Shown here: in pieces, positions 1 to 5,998 of the stretch | How the letters are laid out: every line of letters begins with the position of its first letter | Position numbering within the stretch: position 1 is the first letter of the stretch | From: CAYFIW01 sp964500645 | GTDB taxonomy: Bacteria > Chloroflexota > Dehalococcoidia > Lucifugimonadales > UBA826 | Length of the DNA: 9,337 nucleotides | Reading direction: 5' to 3' | Assembly: GCA_964500645.1 (NCBI GenBank) | Contig: CAZCOH010000060.1 | Span: 1 to 9,337, forward strand | Position numbers and translations under genes: made by a program | The notes under the pieces: generated by a model | The model's database searches: none | Told to the model about the DNA's origin: nothing | What the model saw: the letters and a program-made list of their open reading frames with translations, nothing else

Positions 1-558
1 ATCGATCTCGTCAATATATATGATTCCGTGTTCAGCCCTTGAAATGTCATAGTCAGCTGCCTGTATAAGCCTTAATAGTATGTTTTCTACATCTTCACCA
101 ACATATCCAGCTTCTGTGAGAGAAGTTGCATCTGCGATGGCAAACGGAACGTCAAGTATTCTTGCCAATGTTTGTGCGAGGTGTGTTTTACCAGAGCCTG
201 ATGGACCATACATTAGAACATTGGCCTTTTGGAGCTCTACGGTGGAGGTTTCATTTTGGTTAGCCCATACTCGTTTATAGTGGTTATATACTGCAACACT
301 TAGAGTTCTTTTAGCGGACTCTTGACCAATTACATATTCTTCTAGCTCGCTATATATAGACCTGGGTGTTAGTCCCTTATCTAAAGGATTAGGTACTTTA
401 TCAACCTTTTCTTCGTCCTCTTCAGATATGATTTGTTCGCAAAGCACTACACATTCATCACATATGAACACCCTGTCTGGACCAGCTATGAGCCTTTTTA
501 CCTGTACTTGTGGTTTGCTGCAGAAAGAGCAGGTGTAGTCGTTTTGTGTAGAAGACAT
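1..558 (-). CDS. clpX: ATP-dependent Clp protease ATP-binding subunit ClpX (N-terminal part, cut by window edge)
   Basis: ClpX is the AAA+ unfoldase that recognises substrates and feeds them to the ClpP proteolytic chamber in the cytoplasm. The 186 codons present start at ATG 558. They show the N-terminal zinc-binding domain with two CxxC pairs (Cys10/Cys13 and Cys32/Cys35), then the start of the AAA+ module: the YVIGQ box near residue 75, Walker A GPSGSGKT at 118-125, the GYVGEDVEN segment at 151-159, and Walker B ending in IYIDEID exactly at the window edge. The zinc domain separates it from HslU and other Clp ATPases. The rest (sensor motifs, pore loops, C-terminal domain) lies beyond position 1. 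Only 15 nt separate it from the clpP stop, and the ribosome-binding site is weak (a GAGA some 11 nt upstream), so co-transcription and perhaps coupled translation with clpP are likely. Identity is near certain. Confidence 0.97.
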   Translation of the reverse strand, partial: MSSTQNDYTCSFCSKPQVQVKRLIAGPDRVFICDECVVLCEQIISEEDEEKVDKVPNPLDKGLTPRSIYSELEEYVIGQESAKRTLSVAVYNHYKRVWANQNETSTVELQKANVLMYGPSGSGKTHLAQTLARILDVPFAIADATSLTEAGYVGEDVENILLRLIQAADYDISRAEHGIIYIDEID

Positions 559-573
559 AAAAATTGATTATCT

Positions 574-1182
574 CTATTTGTTAGTCTCAGCTGAAGCCAT
601 AACTATGTCAATTAGGCCATATTCTTGTGCTTGATCAGAACTCATATAGAAATCACGATCAGTATCTCTAGCTATCTTCTCATAGGATTGACCGGTGTGT
701 TCCGAAATAATATTCCTAATTTTATCCTGCATTCTAATTATTTCTCGTGCCGCGATTTCTATATCAGAAGCTTGCCCCTGTGCACCTCCAAGGGCTTGAT
801 GCATGTGTATAGTTGAATTTGGCAATGCAAATCTCTTTCCTTCGGATCCTCCGCATAAAAGAACTGTTCCCATACTAGCTGCCATACCAACACATATTGT
901 CGACACGTCCGGTCTTATTAATTGCATAGTGTCATATATAGCCAGTCCCGCAGTGATCACGCCGCCTGGAGAGTTGATATAGAGATTTATATCTCTCTCA
1001 GGATCCTCTCTATCTAGAAAAAGTAATTGAGCTATAATCGCGTTGGCAACCTGATCATTAATGCCAGTTCCAAGAAAAACTATCCTCTCTTTAAGCAAAA
1101 GAGAATATATGTCGTAAGTTCTCTCTCCTCTAGGATCTCTTTCTACAACATATGGGATTATATTTTCAGGATTGTGAAGCAT
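574..1182 (-). CDS. clpP: ATP-dependent Clp protease proteolytic subunit ClpP
   Basis: ClpP is the serine peptidase that forms the tetradecameric chamber used with ClpX. With the start at ATG 1182 the protein has 202 residues, a normal ClpP length. The catalytic triad is complete: Ser103 in GMAASMG, His128 in HMHQ, and Asp177 in the DRDFYMSS segment. The spacing matches the E. coli triad with a constant offset of 6. The INSPGG substrate-groove motif is at 70-74. I chose ATG 1182 because AAGGAGA (1191-1197) lies 8 nt upstream and MLHNPENIIPYVVE is the usual ClpP beginning. The open frame extends back to an ATG at 1233, but that would add a 17-residue basic stretch with no ribosome-binding site. 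The chosen start still overlaps the end of tig by 17 nt in another frame, which suggests translational coupling. No long propeptide is evident. Confidence 0.97.
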   Translation of the reverse strand: MLHNPENIIPYVVERDPRGERTYDIYSLLLKERIVFLGTGINDQVANAIIAQLLFLDREDPERDINLYINSPGGVITAGLAIYDTMQLIRPDVSTICVGMAASMGTVLLCGGSEGKRFALPNSTIHMHQALGGAQGQASDIEIAAREIIRMQDKIRNIISEHTGQSYEKIARDTDRDFYMSSDQAQEYGLIDIVMASAETNK

Positions 1183-2539
1183 CTTCGTCGTCTCCTTCAC
1201 TCGGTGTGGTTTCTTCGTTTTTCGTGTCATCATTTTCTAGTTCGTTAGATTCAGGAACAGTCTTTTCGGCTTTACCTTCAGCAATGCCTTCTAGTCGTTC
1301 CATAGTTCGTTCCATTTTCATGGATCTTTCAAGATATTCTTTCATTTCATCTGTTTGACTGGCATTTGGAGTTTCTGCATCTGAGTCAGAGAATAACTCT
1401 TTTATCCTGTCTTCAATTTCATTTTCAGACACTTCAATTTTTTCCTGGTCTGACAGAGTTGATAAAACAAAAGTACGGGACAAGCGCTGTATGGCTTCTG
1501 TTTTGGCTTCTTCTATTAGATCATCTCTGGTTTTACCTATGGACTGTAGGTAATCATCCAACACCATATTGGCTTGGGTCACCATTCTTTCTTGTTCCTC
1601 GACCATATGAGTTGATTCGTGTTCAATAAGTAGAGGAGGGATTTCAACCGTGGCTTCATTCATAAGGGCTTCAATCACTGATTCTCTGTATGTCCTTGAT
1701 GATTCTGTTATTGCTTCTTCCCTTATACTTTTGTCAATCTCTATCTTGAGGTCTTCAAGAGTTTCATAGCCTTCGCCTACACCTTGTGCAAATTCATCGT
1801 CGAGATCTGGCAGGACTCTTTCTTTTACATCCTTGACAGTAACTTTAAATGAAGCGGTTTTACCGGCTAGTTTTTCATCGGAATAATCGTCTGGTATGGC
1901 CAGGTCAAATTTGTTTGTTTCATCAATGTCAAATCCAACCAGTTTTTCTGAAAATCCAGGAAACGGTCTGCCTATATCTTCGTTGACTAGATATACTGCC
2001 TCACTCTCTTTTATTATTTCTTCACCTTCAACTTCACCGTCTATCTCCGCAGAAATCATGTCACCCAGTTCAACTGGACGCTCAATTGGTTCCCATGAGG
2101 CAACGCTTAACCTGAGCTGCTCTACTCTCTCATCAACCGCGTTGTCTTCAATACTAGGTTCTTCGCGTTCTACTCTAATCTCATCGTATTTTCCAAGGTC
2201 CACGTCGGGTCTTAAGGGTATAGTCGCCGAGAATAAGAAGGGTTCTAGAGATTCCAGATCTATACTTGGAAGACCCACGCTATCTAACTCTTGTTCGGAG
2301 ACTGCTCTGCCAGTCATCTCTGGCAGCATGGAGTCAATAATTTCGTTTAGTAATGATTCCCGGCCGAAATACTGTTCTATTATCCTTCTAGGTGCTTTGC
2401 CTTTTCTGAAACCAGGTATATTCACTCTTTGGACAACCCGGCTGTATGCTCGATCCAAGAATGGGTCGATATCAGTATCCTCAAGCTCTATATGGAGGAC
2501 AGTCTGTCTTTCCAAAATTTCATCTTGAGTTATTTTCAC
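1166..2539 (-). CDS. tig: Trigger factor (ribosome-bound chaperone and peptidyl-prolyl isomerase)
   Basis: Trigger factor binds the ribosome near the exit tunnel through protein L23 and shelters nascent chains. The 457-residue product has the N-terminal ribosome-binding domain with the signature GFRKGKAP at 43-50. An FKBP-type PPIase domain follows, roughly residues 150-245 (segment with ISAEIDGEVEGEEI), then a long helical C-terminal domain. It is slightly longer than the roughly 430 residues common in proteobacteria because of an acidic, low-complexity tail after about residue 420, rich in Glu, Asp and Asn. The start is GTG 2539, with AGGAGA (2545-2550) 5 nt upstream. It leads the tig-clpP-clpX operon, a widespread gene order, and a promoter candidate lies at 2583-2612. 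The sequence encoding the tail also carries the clpP ribosome-binding site. Confidence 0.97.
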   Translation of the reverse strand: MKITQDEILERQTVLHIELEDTDIDPFLDRAYSRVVQRVNIPGFRKGKAPRRIIEQYFGRESLLNEIIDSMLPEMTGRAVSEQELDSVGLPSIDLESLEPFLFSATIPLRPDVDLGKYDEIRVEREEPSIEDNAVDERVEQLRLSVASWEPIERPVELGDMISAEIDGEVEGEEIIKESEAVYLVNEDIGRPFPGFSEKLVGFDIDETNKFDLAIPDDYSDEKLAGKTASFKVTVKDVKERVLPDLDDEFAQGVGEGYETLEDLKIEIDKSIREEAITESSRTYRESVIEALMNEATVEIPPLLIEHESTHMVEEQERMVTQANMVLDDYLQSIGKTRDDLIEEAKTEAIQRLSRTFVLSTLSDQEKIEVSENEIEDRIKELFSDSDAETPNASQTDEMKEYLERSMKMERTMERLEGIAEGKAEKTVPESNELENDDTKNEETTPSEGDDEDASQS

Positions 2540-2582
2540 GAAAGTCTCCTGATGCCTAAATCTTTTGCAAATTAGCCGAACA

Positions 2583-2612
2583 AGTATATCACTTTGCGTT
2601 TTTTTGTGACTA
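2583..2612 (-). promoter_or_regulatory. Candidate sigma-70-type promoter of tig-clpP-clpX
   Basis: Read on the minus strand, TATACT (2583-2588) is preceded by TGA, giving an extended -10 of the TGnTATACT form. An 18-nt spacer separates it from TAGTCA (2607-2612), a 4/6 match to the -35 consensus. It would give a leader of about 35-40 nt before the GTG start of tig. Predicted from consensus only. Confidence 0.45.
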
Positions 2613-2630
2613 TTGCTAGGAATTTTGAGT

Positions 2631-2654
2631 TGTACATCACATGGGCAATGTACA
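2631..2654. repeat. 7-bp inverted repeat upstream of tig (possible operator)
   Basis: TGTACAT (2631-2637) and ATGTACA (2648-2654) form a perfect dyad around a 10-bp spacer. The centre-to-centre distance of 17 bp puts both arms on nearly the same face of the helix, as in many dimeric repressor sites. It lies about 20 bp upstream of the proposed tig -35 and about 115 bp before the small gene at 2770, so it could serve either side. There is no recognised binding motif; a chance occurrence is possible. Confidence 0.3.
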
Positions 2655-2769
2655 TAGCATGGTCGTGCTCTTATGAATTATCATTTAGGAGGATTTCAAG
2701 ATTCATATGGATGAGTTATGATTTCTTATGATTGTGTTCTTTGAATAGCTACAGTGAGGGATTATATCT

Positions 2770-3081
2770 ATGCCTGAAGAACAGAATAGGTACGAGGAAG
2801 AGATTGAAGACATACTTGAGTCGTCAGCTGACTTGCCCGATCCTCCCAAGAACTCTCCTGAGCTACATCTTCCATTTCTGGATGAGGTTAAGGAATGGGT
2901 ATCACAAGGGCTGTCAAACCGTATAGGAGCTTTAAGCCCTGTTAAGTTGTTAGTAGCCGCACTTGTGGCAGGCCTATTATTCTTGCTTTTACGCTTTAGT
3001 ATGTTCGCTTGGATCGGGTTGGTTTGTTTTATAGCGGCTTATGTGGTTTTTTTTATAGGCAGGCCTTCAACCAAAATATAG
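2770..3081 (+). CDS. Small acidic protein with two transmembrane helices, function unknown
   Basis: I cannot assign a function. The 103-residue product has a strongly acidic, Pro-containing cytosolic-type N-terminal half (residues 1-50, with an RYEEEIEDIL segment that could form an amphipathic helix). Two closely spaced hydrophobic segments follow at about 58-76 and 79-97, ending in a short GRPSTKI tail. There is no signal peptide, Cys pair or known catalytic motif. A GAGGG (2756-2760) 9 nt before ATG 2770 supports this start. The gene stands alone, divergent from tig and convergent with the sulfite reductase gene. From memory, small proteins with an N-terminal RYxxEIEEIL-like motif followed by membrane helices occur in Chloroflexota, which is a weak taxonomic hint only. 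The clear ribosome-binding site, the membrane pattern and its position filling the gap argue that it is real. Confidence 0.7.
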   Translation: MPEEQNRYEEEIEDILESSADLPDPPKNSPELHLPFLDEVKEWVSQGLSNRIGALSPVKLLVAALVAGLLFLLLRFSMFAWIGLVCFIAAYVVFFIGRPSTKI

Positions 3082-3094
3082 AATTTTGTTTGCA

Positions 3095-3116
3095 AGAGAT
3101 CTATGAATAAATCTCT
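3095..3116. terminator. Weak hairpin in the convergent gap (possible bidirectional terminator)
   Basis: AGAGAT (3095-3100) and ATCTCT (3111-3116) can pair in a 6-bp stem with a 10-nt loop. It lies in the 38-bp gap between two convergent genes. The stem is short and A/U-rich and has no strong U tract, so this is only a weak candidate, supported mainly by position. Confidence 0.2.
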
Positions 3117-3119
3117 AAG

Positions 3120-4880
3120 TTAGACTGCACATTCTCCTTCTCCGCGTTCAAGTTGATATTTTGCAGTCTTTGTCCAATCCATATAATAATCTAGGGACTC
3201 TTTGTTTAATTCTGGTATTTCTTTGAACTCTTCCAAAATAGGTTCAATGTTCTCAGGTCCTACCCTTACCACGTAATCTTTGAAAAGTTCATCATCGTTT
3301 CTATCGATTTTGTAATGAGATATTATTTTGGACAAAGCTTCAGGTACTCTTTTTGCAGGTATTTTTGTTTTCACTCTTTGTCCAATTCGAGTATCCCCAT
3401 TGTCAAAGCTACCTCCAAGAAACAATTCGTATGCGGGGACTTGTCCTCCAGGACCCTTAGCTGCCGCCCCATGGAATCCGATGTCAGCTATGTGGTGTTG
3501 ACCACAGCCGTTTGGACATCCACTCATTTTTATATGCATCTTTTTGATTAAAGGGTCTTCTGTATCAATTGATTTTACGGCTTCGGTCAGAGCTCCACCC
3601 AACCCCATTGACGATGTTATTCCTAATTTGCAGCTATCGGTTCCGGGACAGGAAACTATATCTGTTATCTCGTGAGCACCTGAATCTCCAAGTCCCATTT
3701 CATCTAGGTTTTTCCAGACCTCGTACAGGGCTTTTTCCGGCACCCATCTGAAAGCAATATTTTGTTGATGAGTTAAGCGCATCCTTCCACCGGCATAGTT
3801 TCTAGACATATCTGCAAGTTGATGGAATTGGCTACTCGAAACATCTCCAAGTGGTAGCTTCACCATGGCAACATGGTACCCTTCCTGTTTCTGAGCAGTG
3901 ACGTTTGATTCTAGCCATTTCTCAAATTTAGGATTTGACTCTACTGCGAGGTAATCTCCATCCAGATTTGGTGCATCTTTAGATTCGTTTTCAATGAACA
4001 AAAGTGGAGTTGGGTCAAATGACTTTTGGGCCCATTCTCCTTCCATTTCATTTTCCACCTGAAGCCTGAATTCATCGATACCTATGCGGTCTATATAAAA
4101 TTTAATTCTGGCTTTCATTCTATTTTTACGGAGCTCGTCAGTCTTATGGAAGATTCTTATAACCGCTTCAGTGACTTTCAAATATTCTTCTACTGGAACA
4201 AATTCATAAAGTGTTTTACCGATTCTTGGCATGATCGACGTTCCGCCACCTGTTACCATCTGGAACCCTCTACGCCCATCTTTCATCTTTGGTATGAATC
4301 CCATGTCATGTATCGCTGAGATAGCACAATCACCATCACAATCTGAAAACGATGTCTTGAATTTCCGAGGTAGGGACTGTGTGAATGGATGCCTTACGAA
4401 GTACCTAGCATATGCGGCGGCGTAAGGGGTTACGTCAAAAGGTTCATTCTCACATACTCCGGCGTGTGGGCATCCAGTAACATTTCTGACTGTATTACCG
4501 CAGGCTTCCCGTGTGGAAAGTCCTACGTCTCCGATTAATCTCATTATTTCAGGAGTATCTTCCAATGGTATGTGGTGGAATTGAAAGTTTTCCCTAGTAG
4601 TAACGTGCCCTTTACCAAGAGGAGCAAATTTTTCCGAGAGGATTCCAAGTGCATCCATCTGGTCAGCGTTTATTCCGCCAAAAGGGGCCTTTATTCTCAT
4701 CATTTGCGAATCTGCTTGTCTTTGCCCGTATACACCTTGCCTTAAACGGAAGGCCATAAAATCGTTAGGATTCCACTGTCCCTTTTGAAACCTTTTTACC
4801 TGCGTTTCAAAGTCAACTATTTCCTCAGGCAAAATATCTAGGATTCCCGGTACTTTGGGGGTCCAGTCAGCGGTAGTCAT
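3120..4880 (-). CDS. Ferredoxin-type sulfite/nitrite reductase (siroheme and 4Fe-4S)
   Basis: This family reduces sulfite to sulfide or nitrite to ammonia with six electrons, usually from ferredoxin, in the cytoplasm. The 586-residue protein has the family's duplicated half-domain layout. The first half carries the EACGNTVRNVTGCPHAG block (125-141). The siroheme/4Fe-4S ligands are CPGTDSC (Cys411, Cys417) and CPNGC (Cys455, Cys459), giving the CX5C...CX3C signature. Tyr51 (GVYGQR) and Cys127 sit where Mycobacterium tuberculosis NirA has its Tyr-Cys crosslink, from memory. Extra cysteines at 137, 143, 181 and 185 have no assigned role. Motifs alone do not separate sulfite from nitrite activity. 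With no nitrate or nitrite gene nearby, assimilatory sulfite reduction is a reasonable default but unproven. ATG 4880 is chosen because GGAG lies 8 nt upstream; a TTG at 4925 would add 15 residues and lacks a ribosome-binding site. Confidence 0.93.
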   Translation of the reverse strand: MTTADWTPKVPGILDILPEEIVDFETQVKRFQKGQWNPNDFMAFRLRQGVYGQRQADSQMMRIKAPFGGINADQMDALGILSEKFAPLGKGHVTTRENFQFHHIPLEDTPEIMRLIGDVGLSTREACGNTVRNVTGCPHAGVCENEPFDVTPYAAAYARYFVRHPFTQSLPRKFKTSFSDCDGDCAISAIHDMGFIPKMKDGRRGFQMVTGGGTSIMPRIGKTLYEFVPVEEYLKVTEAVIRIFHKTDELRKNRMKARIKFYIDRIGIDEFRLQVENEMEGEWAQKSFDPTPLLFIENESKDAPNLDGDYLAVESNPKFEKWLESNVTAQKQEGYHVAMVKLPLGDVSSSQFHQLADMSRNYAGGRMRLTHQQNIAFRWVPEKALYEVWKNLDEMGLGDSGAHEITDIVSCPGTDSCKLGITSSMGLGGALTEAVKSIDTEDPLIKKMHIKMSGCPNGCGQHHIADIGFHGAAAKGPGGQVPAYELFLGGSFDNGDTRIGQRVKTKIPAKRVPEALSKIISHYKIDRNDDELFKDYVVRVGPENIEPILEEFKEIPELNKESLDYYMDWTKTAKYQLERGEGECAV

Positions 4881-5040
4881 GTTTGTGGCTCCAATCAAAT
4901 AATGTGGCTCTAAATACAACGCCAATTCTCTTATAAACGCGTGTGATGGGCGGTTAAATAGCTATCGGTTTCATTGCTTTTAGTCTTAGATTCAGATTAC
5001 TTGGACATTGGAACAAGTTACACTGTAAAACGAGAGTATC

Positions 5041-5069
5041 ATAATACACACACCACCATACGATACCAA
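5041..5069 (-). promoter_or_regulatory. Candidate promoter of the sulfite/nitrite reductase gene
   Basis: On the minus strand TTGGTA (5064-5069) and TATTAT (5041-5046) are separated by 17 nt: 4/6 and 5/6 matches to -35 and -10. A second candidate overlaps it just upstream: a perfect TTGACA (5092-5097), 17 nt, then TACAGT (5069-5074). Either would leave a leader of roughly 150-190 nt before ATG 4880. Prediction only. Confidence 0.4.
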
Positions 5070-5123
5070 CTGTAACAATCGGTCATGTAAGTGTCAATTT
5101 AAGGAGATATGGTAATAAATCTT

Positions 5124-5189
5124 ATGACAATTACGGGCCAAGAAATAATGCTTGAATTATCACAGTATATTTGGGTCTCAATAATATAG
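5124..5189 (+). CDS. Possible 21-residue leader peptide ahead of the ccdA-like gene
   Basis: A short reading frame from ATG 5124 encodes 21 residues (starting MTITGQEIML, ending WVSII) and stops with TAG at 5187-5189. The last base of its stop is the first base of a GTG start for the ccdA-like gene (TAGTG), a classic arrangement for termination-reinitiation coupling. An AAGGAG at 5101-5106 is the only good Shine-Dalgarno in the region, but it lies 17 nt from ATG 5124, and only 2 nt from an in-frame ATG at 5109, so neither spacing is ideal. An in-frame ATG at 5148 is a third option. The frame may instead be the displaced N terminus of the ccdA-like protein if there is a frameshift. Its reality is uncertain. 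Confidence 0.3.
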   Translation: MTITGQEIMLELSQYIWVSII

Positions 5190-5932
5190 TGGATATTCCT
5201 TTAGTTTTCGCTTTCAGTGCTGGTGCCGCCGCCGCTTTTAACCCATGTGGAGCTGCTATGTTTCCTGCATATGTGGGCTACCACATAGGAATTGGACAAA
5301 AGATTAGTGGTTCGTCGTATCTGTCTACGTTGGGGGTTATATTAAAGGGATTTAGATTGGGTGGGCTGGTTACAATCGGGTTCCTAAGTGTTTTTGGGAT
5401 TATTGGAATTCTTTTATCACTTGGAATTAGTTTTGTTGCACCTGTCCTTCCATTTGTGGGGATCGGTATAGGAACATTAATCGGTTTATTGGGATTTTGG
5501 CTATTAATTACAGGTAAGAATTTTGTTCTTATTTCTTTGTCTACGGTTAAATTTGGGGGACTTAACAGTGGGCTGTCCACGGTTTTTTTTGGGATGGCCT
5601 ATGCATTGGCTTCATTAAGCTGTGCACTACCCATTTTTCTTGCAGCGGTAGGGATTATTGTTGGAGCAGGATTTTCGTCAGGAAAAACAATAGAAATCAT
5701 TCTAGGAACTACCTCGTATAGTTTTGGAATGGGATTCGTGATGACTGGGATAACAGTTGCGGCATTACTTTTTGAAGAGGCTCTGAGTCGACTAATTGCG
5801 GATGTGTTGAAGTGGATTAACATCGTTGGGAAACTCGCGATGATAGCGGCTGGGGTATACATCAACTTCTATTGGTTGGTTGGAGAAGGATCAGTAGTGT
5901 TTTGGATGAGGATGGAAAGTCTGCTGCAGTAG
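5189..5932 (+). CDS. ccdA: CcdA/DsbD-type membrane thiol-disulfide transporter
   Basis: CcdA-family proteins carry reducing equivalents from cytoplasmic thioredoxin across the membrane to extracytoplasmic thiol proteins, for example those that reduce apocytochrome c. From GTG 5189 the protein has 247 residues with about six hydrophobic segments. It has the two family cysteines: Cys20 in FNPCGAAMFPAYVGY, and Cys145 in ALASLSCALPIF, each followed by a proline. It lacks the extra domains of full DsbD. The start is uncertain. An in-frame stop at 5153-5155 limits extension; GTG 5189 and TTG 5171 are both possible and neither has its own ribosome-binding site. I prefer GTG 5189 because it overlaps the leader ORF stop as TAGTG. 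No thioredoxin-like partner (CcmG/ResA) is in the window, though a CcmA-like ATPase starts at 9018. An inverted repeat covers its final codons. Confidence 0.85.
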   Translation: MDIPLVFAFSAGAAAAFNPCGAAMFPAYVGYHIGIGQKISGSSYLSTLGVILKGFRLGGLVTIGFLSVFGIIGILLSLGISFVAPVLPFVGIGIGTLIGLLGFWLLITGKNFVLISLSTVKFGGLNSGLSTVFFGMAYALASLSCALPIFLAAVGIIVGAGFSSGKTIEIILGTTSYSFGMGFVMTGITVAALLFEEALSRLIADVLKWINIVGKLAMIAAGVYINFYWLVGEGSVVFWMRMESLLQ

Positions 5933-5975
5933 TTACTTCATTCACATTTAAATATGCAAATACCGCAGCAGACTT
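5917..5975. terminator. Long inverted repeat at a convergent junction (probable bidirectional terminator)
   Basis: AAGTCTGCTGC (5917-5927) is perfectly complementary to GCAGCAGACTT (5965-5975). One A/C mismatch and three further pairs (GTA 5929-5931 with TAC 5961-5963) extend the stem to 15 positions, 14 of them paired. The 29-nt loop contains the palindrome ATTTAAAT. The left arm overlaps the last codons and stop of ccdA, and the right arm lies before the end of the convergent FAH-family gene. A run of five T (5996-6000) follows on the plus strand but is 20 nt away, so it is not a textbook intrinsic terminator. Position and stem strength still favour a transcription barrier in both directions. 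Confidence 0.5.
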
Positions 5976-5998
5976 CTCCCAGTGAAATAGGATGATTT

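Noticed and set aside
1183..1233. Upstream ATG 1233 as the clpP start (17 more residues)
   Set aside because: No ribosome-binding site precedes it and the extra basic residues are not ClpP-like, while ATG 1182 has AAGGAGA 8 nt upstream.
1896..2528. 210-codon open frame on the plus strand
   Set aside because: It lies fully antisense to tig, is Ser/Ile-rich low-complexity sequence and has no recognisable motif; tig in this region is unambiguous.
4881..4925. TTG 4925 as the start of the sulfite/nitrite reductase
   Set aside because: It lacks a Shine-Dalgarno, and the GGAG before ATG 4880 would have to be ignored; the added residues do not look like the family N terminus.
5278..5865. Two minus-strand open frames opposite the ccdA-like gene
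   Set aside because: They are shadows of a hydrophobic membrane-protein gene whose conserved Cys motifs fix the plus strand as coding.
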